From CALCKU01 sp964654665 (lineage in GTDB: Bacteria > Pseudomonadota > Alphaproteobacteria > Caulobacterales > Maricaulaceae): a stretch of 64,000 nucleotides of DNA. A model generated the notes under the pieces. That model was not told the origin of the DNA, ran no database searches, and worked only from the letters and a program-made list of their open reading frames with translations. The translations under genes were made by a program, and so were the position numbers. The DNA lies in assembly GCA_964654665.1 (NCBI GenBank), contig CAZZKV010000002.1, forward strand, positions 62,001 to 126,000, in the 5' to 3' direction. Below, piece after piece: positions 8,407 through 15,732 of this stretch (its first letter is position 1; every line of letters begins with the position of its first letter).

Positions 8407-9690
8407 ATGTGGTCACGATTTACACTATTTAGCCTCTTTCTATCGCTCATAGCCTTACCTGCCTGTGCCAGTTCCTCTGCCGCCAAAGCCCCCGAAGCGT
8501 CTGCCCGGCAACTCACGCCAGCCGTTAATAGCCCGCCGCCTGCCGCGCCGCAAAGCCGGATAGAGAAATTTGAAGCCTGGCGACAGGACTTTACCGAAAG
8601 AGCCGTCGCCAAAGGCTATGACCGTCGTCTGGTCACCTCTCTTATGCGCCGTGCAAAAATTAGTGAGCGTGCGATTAAAAGCAATAAGAACCAACCTGAA
8701 TTTACACGGCCTATCTGGGGCTATGTCGATACGGCAGTCTCGGCAACGCGCTTGAAAAACGGACGGGCCGAACTCAAATCCACTGCCTCAATTTTTGATC
8801 AGATCGAAGCCCGCTACCGCGTCCCGCGTCATATATTAACCGCGATATGGGGACTAGAAAGTGCTTATGGCACCAATCTGGGTGATTATGATCTTATAAG
8901 CGCGCTTTCTAGCTTTGCGTTTGAAGGGCGACGCACAGCCTTTGGTGAAGAACAGCTTTTTGCCACCTTTGACATGGTTACCCGCGGAGATGTCCGGGCA
9001 GACCAATTGACCAGCTCTTGGGCTGGGGCCATGGGTATGACCCAATTTATCCCAGCGACATTCCGAGACTACGGCGTTGATTTTAATGGCGATGGTAATA
9101 AAGATCTATGGCATAATAAAAGTGATGCTCTGGGTTCTGCCGCACATTATTTATCCCGCCATGGGTGGCGGTGGGTCGAACCCGTCTTTACCGAAATCAA
9201 ACTACCCGGCGATTTTGATTATGGTTTATCCGATGGCTCCACGCGCAGTATCAAGGATTGGGCTCTTTTGGGGGCTTTGCCGTATGGCGGCCAAAATTGG
9301 GCCGCAGGAGCCTTACCCCTAGAAGCTAAACTTTTAGTACCTGCCGGCCATAAAGGCCCCAAGCTCCTGACCTTTAAAAATTTCGATGTCATCAAAAAAT
9401 ATAATAAATCCACCAGCTATGCCTTGGGCATTGCAACATTGGGCGAAACTCTGCGCGGGCAACGCTCATTTTCAACGCCGTGGCCACGCAATGACAAGCC
9501 CTTATCTTTTTCAGACAAAAGGGCGATGCAAAGAAAACTCACCGCGCTGGGGTATGATACAGGCGGTATTGATGGACAAATCGGACCCAATTCACGCCGC
9601 GCAATCCGAGCGTGGCAAAAAACTGTCGGACTGCCTGCCGATGGCTATATAGAACAAACATTATTCAAACGATTGATGCAATACCGATAA
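8407..9690 (+). CDS. mltB: MltB-type lytic murein transglycosylase with peptidoglycan-binding domain
   Basis: A 427-residue lipoprotein. The N-terminus is a type II signal with lipobox LPAC, predicting attachment to the outer membrane. Residues about 50-350 are the SLT2/MltB catalytic domain; the catalytic glutamate is in IWGLESAYG, followed by the conserved AGAMGMTQFIPATF and DFNGDGNKDLW segments. Residues about 365-425 form a PG_binding_1 domain (RKLTALGYDTGGIDGQIG, then RRAIRAWQKTVGLPADG). The enzyme cleaves the MurNAc-GlcNAc bond of peptidoglycan with formation of the 1,6-anhydro ring. Gene order gives no operon partner. Confidence 0.92.
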   Translation: MWSRFTLFSLFLSLIALPACASSSAAKAPEASARQLTPAVNSPPPAAPQSRIEKFEAWRQDFTERAVAKGYDRRLVTSLMRRAKISERAIKSNKNQPEFTRPIWGYVDTAVSATRLKNGRAELKSTASIFDQIEARYRVPRHILTAIWGLESAYGTNLGDYDLISALSSFAFEGRRTAFGEEQLFATFDMVTRGDVRADQLTSSWAGAMGMTQFIPATFRDYGVDFNGDGNKDLWHNKSDALGSAAHYLSRHGWRWVEPVFTEIKLPGDFDYGLSDGSTRSIKDWALLGALPYGGQNWAAGALPLEAKLLVPAGHKGPKLLTFKNFDVIKKYNKSTSYALGIATLGETLRGQRSFSTPWPRNDKPLSFSDKRAMQRKLTALGYDTGGIDGQIGPNSRRAIRAWQKTVGLPADGYIEQTLFKRLMQYR

Positions 9691-9811
9691 TATATCAGGC
9701 GCTAAGGCTTATAAATATTCTTAATAGCTGCTAAAAATCCTTTACAAATATTAATAATAGGTCACATAGCACCCTGTTCATTCAACAGTTGAGTGGTGAA
9801 GAGGGAATATT

Positions 9812-10476
9812 ATGTCTAAAAAAATTATCATTGCAGCTCTTGCTGGTGCTGCGCTGACGTTAACGGCCTGTGGACAAGCCGAACAGGCCGCTGAAAAAGC
9901 AAAAGCGACAGCAACAGAAGCTGCCGATAAAGCAAAAGAGGCAGCAACGGATGTTGCGGCTGAAAGCATGGAAAAAGCTAAAGCCAAAGCTGGCGAAGCT
10001 ATGGATGCAGCCAAAGAGGCAGCATCNNNNNNNNNNNNNNNNNNNNNNNNNNNNNNNNNNNNNNNNNNNNNNNNNNNNNNNNNNNNNNNNNNNNNNNNNN
10101 NNNNNNNNNNNNNNNNNNNNNNNNNNAAAAAGCTAAAGCCAAAGCTGGCGAAGCTATGGATGCAGCCAAAGAGGCAGCATCTGACGCCGCAGCCGATAGC
10201 ATGGAAAAAGCCGGTGCTATGAAAGATGGCGCCATGGAAAAAGCCGGTGCCATGAAAGATGGTGCCATGGAAAAAGCTAGTGCCATGAAAGATGGTGCCA
10301 TGGAAAAAACCGATGCCATGAAAGAAAAAGCTTATGGGTCTGGTAATGACGCTGCTGAAAAAGCCGGAGCCATGAAAGACGAAGCCATGGAAAAAACCGA
10401 TGCCATGAAAGAAAAAGCTTATGGGTCTGGTAATGACGCTGCTGAAAAAGCCAAAAAGGCTGTAAAACCTGAATAG
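9812..10476 (+). CDS. Lipoprotein with 11-residue amphipathic repeats (interrupted by assembly gap)
   Basis: It starts at ATG 9812 (preceded by GAGGG) with a lipoprotein signal whose lipobox is LTAC. The mature part is almost entirely A, K, E, D and M in 11-residue periods, e.g. AGAMKDGAMEK repeated, and AEKAKATATEA / ADKAKEAATDV earlier. Such hendecads occur in LEA-like and apolipoprotein-like helices that lie on membranes. The gene is cut by 100 Ns at 10027-10126. The 55 bases before the gap are identical to the 55 after it; joining on that overlap gives an uninterrupted frame of 169 residues ending at 10476. The real repeat number may differ. The frame shift across the Ns as written is an artefact of arbitrary gap length. 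Confidence 0.75.
10027..10126. other. Assembly gap of exactly 100 N
   Basis: One hundred unresolved bases. The flanks 9972-10026 and 10127-10181 are identical over exactly 55 bp, a length typical of a de Bruijn k-mer overlap, so the two contig ends may simply abut, or a larger tandem-repeat array may have collapsed. Confidence 0.97.
10201..10452 (+). repeat. Tandem 33-bp units and an 87-bp duplication within the lipoprotein gene
   Basis: Four near-identical 33-bp units begin at 10201, 10234, 10267 and 10300, each encoding an 11-residue repeat. A longer segment beginning at 10300 recurs at 10387 (period 87 bp, 29 codons) and includes the KEKAYGSGNDAAEK block. All units preserve the reading frame, as expected for slippage-driven length variation within a coding repeat. 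Confidence 0.85.
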
Positions 10477-10501
10477 GGTTAAACGATATTTAAACTGACC
10501 A

Positions 10502-10534
10502 AACGCCTTAATCTAACGGTTAAGGCGTTTTTTA
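10502..10534 (+). terminator. Rho-independent terminator of the repeat lipoprotein gene
   Basis: A perfect 10-bp stem AACGCCTTAA / TTAAGGCGTT (10502-10511 and 10520-10529) with an 8-base loop is followed by a T run (10528-10533). It lies 25 bp after the stop codon and before mnmC. Confidence 0.88.
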
Positions 10535-10568
10535 TTGGCCTTCCAGCCTCTAGCCCATAAAAGAATAT

Positions 10569-12284
10569 ATGGCCGCCAATATACCGCTTACACAATGCGA
10601 CCCACCACAATTGGATTGGTCACGCGGGACTATTCCGGCGGCGGGTAACTTTGACGATATTTACTTTTCAACAGACGGCGGTTTAGCCGAAACCCAAACC
10701 GTCTTTTTGGGCGGCTGTGATCTACCCGAACGCTGGTTAAATGATGATATACATGTCATTGGAGAGCTTGGCTTTGGGTCGGGCCTCAATTTTTTAGCGA
10801 GCTGGAAATTATGGCAAGAGACGCAAACCCGGAATCAACGGTTGCATTATATCTCAATTGAAAAACACCCTTTTAATGCAAAAGAGCTTTCCCGCGCCCT
10901 ATCGGCTTGGCCGCAATTAACAGATTATGCTACCCAATTGCTTGTTCAGTGGCCTGACCGTGTGAAAGGGTTTCATAGGCTTCATTTTGATGATGTCACC
11001 CTCACGCTCATTCATGACGATATTCGTCCGGCATTAGCAGAATTGGACGCCAAAATTGACAGTTGGTTTTTAGACGGATTTAGCCCTTCGAAAAACCCGG
11101 ATATGTGGACAGAGGAGGTGATGAAAAAAATAGCGGCCTTATCTGCATCCAATGCAAGGCTTGCTACCTTTACCGTAGCGGGCGGCGTTCGCACAGCACT
11201 TGTAAAGGCCGGGTTTCATATAGAAAAAAAGAAAGGCTTTGGCCGTAAACGCCACCGGCTTGTCGCAAAATTATCACAATCATCCACGGCAAAACATCCG
11301 CGAAATCTACCATCTCATCCTATTATTATTGGCGCAGGAATCGCTGGGTCTTCACTGGCCCGGGCGTTTGCCCGTCGCGGGATTACACCGCATATTGTGC
11401 ACGACTCAAACCATATAGCCGCCAGCCATAATGCGGCGGCTCTGATAAAACCACGCCTTGATTTACAGGATAGGCCCGAAAGTCGGTTTTTTCTTGCCAG
11501 CTATCTCTATGCCCGTCATGCCTATCACTCCCATAAGCTATCAGAAGGTATCACACATTTACCTCAATCAGACACTGAAGCAGCTCGCTATGTAAAGCTG
11601 GCGGCCCAAGCCCCCTTGCCGCCCTGCCATTTATCCTATGCCCATGATAGATTACACTTGGGCGGCGCGCTTGTTATTGCACCCAAATTAGTTCTGGCGG
11701 ATTGGCTAGCCGGTCATGAAATAGCTGACGCGGCCCAAAATACGATGTTAAAAACTAATGAAGCCGTAAAGCTTTATGCTGCTGGGTTTGGAATGAAAAC
11801 ACTATTGGCTGATCACACCCTCAATTTACGATTCTCGCGCGGGCAATTAAGCTGGGCTCAAAACCATGCGGCTATTGACCAACCCCTCACTTACGGCGGC
11901 TATGCCTTGCCCCTGAATGACGGATTATTATTGGGCGCTACACATAATCAGGTCAATAGCATAACGCCCTTCGAAATACAGCCTAATGATGACACAGCCA
12001 ATTATGACGCTCTGTTAAAAGCAACTGGGCTTACCGCTCAACCATCACACCATCCCTCGCGCGCAAGCATACGCGTTACAACAGCCGATACATTACCCAT
12101 CATGGGTAAAATCAGTGCAAATGAATGGATTTTTACCGGTCTCGGGTCACGCGGTTTTGTTTTTGCCCCCCTTTTAGCCGAAGCTATAGTGTCAAAGATA
12201 TGCGACGAACCTTTACCTGTTTCCAAAAAGCTTTGGGCGCGTTTTGCGGCGAGAGAGAAACCCAACCGCAAAACACGCCCTTAA
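10569..12284 (+). CDS. mnmC: Bifunctional tRNA mnm5s2U biosynthesis protein MnmC
   Basis: A 571-residue protein with both MnmC modules. Residues 1-240 are the SAM-dependent methyltransferase (MnmD) part: GELGFGSGLNFLA is the SAM loop and SWFLDGFSPSKNPDMW the active-site segment. Residues about 255-560 are the FAD-dependent oxidoreductase part, opening with HPIIIGAGIAGSSLARAF and closing with GLGSRGFVFAPLLAE. The enzyme removes the carboxymethyl group from cmnm5s2U34 and methylates the product on tRNA. It is slightly shorter than the roughly 660-residue enterobacterial protein. No MnmE/MnmG partner lies nearby. Confidence 0.93.
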   Translation: MAANIPLTQCDPPQLDWSRGTIPAAGNFDDIYFSTDGGLAETQTVFLGGCDLPERWLNDDIHVIGELGFGSGLNFLASWKLWQETQTRNQRLHYISIEKHPFNAKELSRALSAWPQLTDYATQLLVQWPDRVKGFHRLHFDDVTLTLIHDDIRPALAELDAKIDSWFLDGFSPSKNPDMWTEEVMKKIAALSASNARLATFTVAGGVRTALVKAGFHIEKKKGFGRKRHRLVAKLSQSSTAKHPRNLPSHPIIIGAGIAGSSLARAFARRGITPHIVHDSNHIAASHNAAALIKPRLDLQDRPESRFFLASYLYARHAYHSHKLSEGITHLPQSDTEAARYVKLAAQAPLPPCHLSYAHDRLHLGGALVIAPKLVLADWLAGHEIADAAQNTMLKTNEAVKLYAAGFGMKTLLADHTLNLRFSRGQLSWAQNHAAIDQPLTYGGYALPLNDGLLLGATHNQVNSITPFEIQPNDDTANYDALLKATGLTAQPSHHPSRASIRVTTADTLPIMGKISANEWIFTGLGSRGFVFAPLLAEAIVSKICDEPLPVSKKLWARFAAREKPNRKTRP

Positions 12285-12340
12285 CCGCAACAGGTGCCCA
12301 GCCATGGAAGAGGATCTATGGCCTAAACTGTCGCGGTTAA
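12281..12340. repeat. Nested inverted repeat between convergent genes
   Basis: TTAACCGC (12281-12288) pairs with GCGGTTAA (12333-12340), continued after one mismatch by ACAG / CTGT, with an inner GCCAT / ATGGC stem (12301-12305 and 12318-12322). It includes the mnmC stop codon and lies before the convergent DUF2807 gene. There is no T tract, so it may be a bidirectional terminator of weak type or simply a structured 3' end. Confidence 0.5.
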
Positions 12341-12352
12341 ACTAAATTTATC

Positions 12353-13372
12353 TTAGTGATTCACGGAAATATCCGCTGCGCCTGTTTCCCGCAAAGTCAC
12401 TTTACCGCGAACTTTATCAACAGAAATATCGCTCGCACCCGTGGCATAGAGTTGAGCCGTTTCGGCTGTTCCGTCAAAATCGACATCACTTGCACCCGAA
12501 GCCGTTATCAATAATGTGGAAACATCCCCACCATTAATATCCACATCACCCGAACCGCCGCTATCAATCGACAATCGTCCTGAAACAGATTTGGCTTCAA
12601 AATCGCCAGACCCTTGACTATCATAAACAAGATCTTCGTGTATATCGCCTAGGTAAATATCACCTGAACCACGACTGACTGCACGCACTGAACCATCCAC
12701 ATGCCCACCATCGATATCACCCGACCCTGTTAAGGATAAATCGATCGAGGCGCTATCACCAAAATCGATATCACCCGATCCTGTGAGCGTTAAGCGCGCA
12801 TGTCCAATATCGCCTGTTTCAATATCGCCCGAGCCGCGAATATCAATATCAACATCGCCAATATCGCCGGTATTAATATCGCCAGACCCTCGTATAGATA
12901 AGGCCGCAACTCCAGTAATATCGCCGATCTCCAGCCGCCCACAGGCCGTCATTTCAATATCAGCACCACCCAAATCAGCTATATAGCCAAAGGGTATAGC
13001 ATTCCGGATAACCAAGACCGTATTAGCAGGGGCCGATAGCGTTATCGATGGATAACTTTTAAGGTTTTTATACCCGCCAAATTGCCCTGATGCTCTGTTT
13101 TTCTTTGAAAAAGACAGATCAAATCCGCCGTAATATCCAACACAATCTTTACCGTTTGGGTTGGCAATACCGCCATCAATCGTCAGGCCATCTGCGGATT
13201 GATTCACTGTAACATCTGAATCATTTTGAATGGCTTTAACGCTAGCAAGACCTGCATTATTGTCCAATTTTATAACACCTACGAAATTTTCTATGGTCAC
13301 AATCGGCCCTTCCGCAAAGGCAGGCGTTGCGCTGGCGATGATCAATGTTGTTGTCAATAAAAGATGTTTCAT
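12353..13372 (-). CDS. Secreted DUF2807 beta-helix protein with G-S-G-D rungs
   Basis: A 339-residue protein with a signal peptide (LLLTTTLIIASATPAFA). The C-terminal two-thirds contains seven GSGD motifs spaced 18-20 residues, then GASD, GASD and GAAD, the periodicity of a single-stranded beta-helix. This matches DUF2807 (a putative adhesin-head domain), which is often encoded near PspC-type proteins. It should be periplasmic or surface exposed. It is the last gene of the minus-strand psp run, nine bases after the small secreted protein. The precise role is unknown; a link to envelope stress is inferred from position. Confidence 0.8.
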   Translation of the reverse strand: MKHLLLTTTLIIASATPAFAEGPIVTIENFVGVIKLDNNAGLASVKAIQNDSDVTVNQSADGLTIDGGIANPNGKDCVGYYGGFDLSFSKKNRASGQFGGYKNLKSYPSITLSAPANTVLVIRNAIPFGYIADLGGADIEMTACGRLEIGDITGVAALSIRGSGDINTGDIGDVDIDIRGSGDIETGDIGHARLTLTGSGDIDFGDSASIDLSLTGSGDIDGGHVDGSVRAVSRGSGDIYLGDIHEDLVYDSQGSGDFEAKSVSGRLSIDSGGSGDVDINGGDVSTLLITASGASDVDFDGTAETAQLYATGASDISVDKVRGKVTLRETGAADISVNH

Positions 13373-13381
13373 AATGCCCTC

Positions 13382-13606
13382 CTAAAACCGGATACGTATG
13401 GTACGGCCAGACCGGGTTTCAATGCGCAGAGCCAAAGCGCTATCATTTGTCAGTGAGGTAATAAATCCATCACCTGCGGCTTTGATAATTACAGGGCCGG
13501 TTGTCAATTCGACAGTTTGAGGGACAATGGCATCAGCTACAGGGGTAGTTGCGCCTGTTCCAATAGCCCCAATAGTGGCTGCGATAATAATAACTGTTTT
13601 GATCAT
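13382..13606 (-). CDS. Small secreted protein in the psp run
   Basis: A 74-residue protein with an N-terminal hydrophobic segment (TVIIIAATIGAIGTGA) that looks like a signal peptide or single anchor, then about 50 residues of alternating beta character ending RSGRTIRIRF. I do not recognise a family. An AGAGAGA-type ribosome site precedes the ATG. The gene lies 80 bp after pspC and nine bases before the DUF2807 gene, so translation of the pair is probably linked. A beta-structured partner of the DUF2807 protein is possible but unproven. Confidence 0.6.
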   Translation of the reverse strand: MIKTVIIIAATIGAIGTGATTPVADAIVPQTVELTTGPVIIKAAGDGFITSLTNDSALALRIETRSGRTIRIRF

Positions 13607-13686
13607 TGTCTCTCTCCAGTCATGATCTGTTTATATAGATGGCGGCGCGATTTATTTAGGCGCGTCCGCCCAGGTGATTATTTCGC

Positions 13687-14151
13687 CTATCCTTCAAGGT
13701 CCCGGAAATCGCGGCGCAACTTCCATTCCTTACTTGTGATAGACCGTTCCAAGTCTTGCATCCGTGTTTCAAGGGATCTAAATTTGGATTTCACATCCCG
13801 AAAACTAGCCGTACGGATGGGCTCTTCCGGACGCTCCTTACGCGCCTTACGCGCCTCGCGATATTCCCGTCTGTAAGGAGCCCGCGTATCTTTGGGAATA
13901 AATACCCAGAGCACGAAATAGGCAATCAGAGGAAAACCAAGGAAGAAAACCGAGATCACGAAGATAATCCGCATGATTGTATGATCTATTCCAAAATAGT
14001 CACCAAAACCGGCACAGACGCCGCCAAACACACCATCAATTTTATTGCGGCGTAATTTGTTAGGTCCAGCATAGACATATCCATCATCATTGCCTTCCCA
14101 ATTTTCATCCCACAAGGACCGGTGAATTTTATTTCTATATCGTTTTGTCAC
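13687..14151 (-). CDS. pspC: Phage shock protein C (PspC domain)
   Basis: About 154 residues. The PspC domain spans GPNKLRRNKIDGVFGGVCAG through the membrane segment IIFVISVFFLGFPLIAYFVLW and ends IPKD; then comes a basic helix and a coiled-coil tail. PspC is an inner-membrane protein that works with PspB to sense stress and release PspA from PspF. The start used is GTG 14151, which has a GGAGAG site eight bases upstream and overlaps pspB by 17 bp; an ATG at 14181 in the same frame is the alternative but lacks a ribosome site. Confidence 0.88.
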   Translation of the reverse strand: MTKRYRNKIHRSLWDENWEGNDDGYVYAGPNKLRRNKIDGVFGGVCAGFGDYFGIDHTIMRIIFVISVFFLGFPLIAYFVLWVFIPKDTRAPYRREYREARKARKERPEEPIRTASFRDVKSKFRSLETRMQDLERSITSKEWKLRRDFRDLEG

Positions 14152-14383
14152 TTTTCTCTCTCCAGCTTGGTACTTCGTCATCCAAAATGCGCTCTAAAAC
14201 ATTCACACGTTGATCTAAAATATCTGCGATTTTTGACATTTGTTCGAGTTCCGCAATTTGATCACCGCTCATATGGTTCATCATTTTTTCTTTATGCTTA
14301 TAATGCATTTTCAACATGCCTGATCCGATGCCCATGACGATGGCAATAATCGGTATCATTAAGGCGAGGTGTTCTGGTCCCAT
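14135..14383 (-). CDS. pspB: Phage shock protein B-like membrane protein
   Basis: An 82-residue protein with one N-terminal membrane segment (LALMIPIIAIVMGIGSGML) followed by HYKHKEKM and a leucine-zipper-like region ending RVNVLERILDDEVPSW, the latter closely resembling the conserved PspB tail. PspB forms the sensing complex with PspC in the inner membrane. It sits between pspA (112 bp upstream) and pspC (overlapping), the classical psp order. Purine-rich AGAGAGAG upstream of the ATG serves as the ribosome site. Confidence 0.88.
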   Translation of the reverse strand: MGPEHLALMIPIIAIVMGIGSGMLKMHYKHKEKMMNHMSGDQIAELEQMSKIADILDQRVNVLERILDDEVPSWREKSDKTI

Positions 14384-14495
14384 TATAGTTCTCTCTCTCT
14401 CTCTTTAATGGCTGAATTTAAACGTTCGGCTTGGGGAGCGCCCGGTTTGAAGGGGGAAGAACATGGCATCTTACCCCAAGCCTATCTCTTATGAC

Positions 14496-15179
14496 CTATT
14501 TATTGGCCGCTTTTTTAGCTGACTTCGCAATACTGGCTTTAAGCGCAGCAAGCTCGTCTTCAATTGCTTCATCTGCTTCTAGGGCAGCAAATTGACTTTC
14601 CAGACTTTCGCCCGATCCCAAATCAAAAGCTTCGACATGGGCTTCCAATTCGTCAACTTTACGCTCCATCCGTTCATAACGCGCCAAGGCATCATCAACC
14701 TTATTATTATTCATGGCTGTGCGCATTTTAATCTGACCATGAGCCACAGTCGTGCGCATCATCAACGCCTTATGTTTGGCTTTAGCTTCGTCCAACTTGG
14801 TTTGCAGCTTGGACAAATCCGCATCCGCCTTAGCAACTGCCTCATCCAAAATATCCATCTCTTTGAGGACAACTTCACTCATTTGCTCGGCTTGCTGCTT
14901 AGCAGCAAGGGCACCCCGAGCAAGATCTTCGCGTTCTTTTGTCAGAGCTAGTTCAGCTTTAGCGCCCCATTCTTTCGCCCGAGCCGTATAAGCATCGGCC
15001 TTACGGGCCAGTTCTTTACGTTCGGCAATATTACGGGCGGCGTCCGTACGGACCTCAACCAGCGTATCTTCCATTTCCTGAATAATCAGGCGAGCGATTT
15101 TTTCCGGGTTCTCCGCCTTATCAATCATGGCATTGAGGTTGGAATTAATAATGTCGCCCATACGTGAAAAGATTCCCAT
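14496..15179 (-). CDS. pspA: Phage shock protein A (PspA/IM30 family)
   Basis: A 227-residue, almost fully helical protein. It begins MGIFSRMGDIINSNLNAM, the amphipathic membrane-binding helix, then IDKAENPEKIARLIIQEMED, the PspA/Vipp1 signature, and continues as a long coiled coil. PspA is an ESCRT-III-like peripheral membrane protein that stabilises damaged inner membrane and binds and inhibits PspF in enterobacteria. It is the third gene of a minus-strand run preceded by two small genes, and pspB, pspC and two envelope proteins follow. The divergent pspF lies upstream of the run. Confidence 0.95.
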   Translation of the reverse strand: MGIFSRMGDIINSNLNAMIDKAENPEKIARLIIQEMEDTLVEVRTDAARNIAERKELARKADAYTARAKEWGAKAELALTKEREDLARGALAAKQQAEQMSEVVLKEMDILDEAVAKADADLSKLQTKLDEAKAKHKALMMRTTVAHGQIKMRTAMNNNKVDDALARYERMERKVDELEAHVEAFDLGSGESLESQFAALEADEAIEDELAALKASIAKSAKKAANK

Positions 15180-15199
15180 CTTCGTCTCCTATTGGTCGT

Positions 15200-15343
15200 T
15201 TAAAAAATTGTGGCAATTAGGAAGCCTGCGGCGAAAAAACCCCAGCATTCCATCTTGCGGGTTGAAAGATAGCGCAGGAAGCGGGCGCCTTTAATGCGCC
15301 AGCTCTCTGTACGGTGATCAAATTCGTCATCATAACGTGACAT
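15200..15343 (-). CDS. Small single-span membrane protein upstream of pspA
   Basis: A 47-residue open frame. It begins MSRYDDEFDHRTESW, has a basic middle (RFLRYLSTRK) and ends in one hydrophobic segment (CWGFFAAGFLIATIF), giving a charged cytoplasmic N-terminus and a C-terminal membrane helix. A good ribosome site (AGGAG) lies six bases before the ATG, and the stop is 20 bp before pspA, so it is likely translated as part of the psp transcript. No family is recognised. A PspD-like accessory role is an inference from position and topology only. Confidence 0.65.
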   Translation of the reverse strand: MSRYDDEFDHRTESWRIKGARFLRYLSTRKMECWGFFAAGFLIATIF

Positions 15344-15352
15344 CAAAATCTC

Positions 15353-15517
15353 CTAAATTCCGAAGCCTGAGATACGGCCACCAGATGAACGGTGGTTCAT
15401 CACCGCTGCACGGCGGCGCAGACGAACGCTGCGGGCTGGACTGTCAGAGCCGGCAATAGCGCCATCTGTTGCGCCGTTAACGACCCCTGCATCTATATCA
15501 AATGTTCTAAAGGTCAT
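15353..15517 (-). CDS. Small basic protein, first gene of the psp run
   Basis: A 54-residue frame starting MTFRTFDIDAGVVNGATDG and ending with an arginine-rich segment (SVRLRRRAAVMNH) and SGGRISGFGI. Start 15517 was chosen because AAGGAG lies seven bases upstream; an adjacent in-frame ATG at 15520 and a longer frame back to 15574 are less likely. No signal peptide or membrane helix is visible. It is followed nine bases later by the 47-residue membrane protein and then pspA. I do not recognise the family. Confidence 0.55.
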   Translation of the reverse strand: MTFRTFDIDAGVVNGATDGAIAGSDSPARSVRLRRRAAVMNHRSSGGRISGFGI

Positions 15518-15700
15518 CATCTCTCTCCTTATGTGGTCCTTTAACTGTGCTAATCCCGATGACCAGCAACACATTCAAACTGCCGAAAATGCAGGCCTAT
15601 GTCGACAAATTTTAAGTTATTGTTTTTATTGAATTTTTTAATTTTCTTCAAAAAGTATCAATTTTAAATTAGTATTTTTTACTATTTTATGTAATATATG

Positions 15701-15714
15701 CCAATAAATATTGG
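15701..15714. promoter_or_regulatory. Palindrome in the pspF / psp divergent region
   Basis: CCAATA-AA-TATTGG, a perfect 6-bp dyad with a 2-base spacer, lies 18 bp before the pspF ATG in a very AT-rich divergent intergenic region (15521-15732). It could be an operator for one or both transcripts. No sigma-54 type GG-N10-GC element is present on the psp-facing strand of this region. Confidence 0.4.
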
Positions 15715-15732
15715 TTTTTTATACTAAATATA

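Noticed and set aside
9870..10319. Alternative frames across the N gap
   Set aside because: They are out-of-frame or antisense readings of the repeat lipoprotein, extended through Ns of arbitrary length.
10201..10452. Possible CRISPR-like array
   Set aside because: The repeats are contiguous coding units of 33 and 87 bp without unique spacers and keep one reading frame.
12783..12986. A plus-strand frame rich in I-S-P repeats
   Set aside because: It is the antisense image of the GSGD repeats in the DUF2807 gene.
15521..15732. Search for a sigma-54 (-24/-12) promoter facing the psp run
   Set aside because: One TTGGCA-like -24 half is present but no GG-N10-GC pair occurs on that strand.
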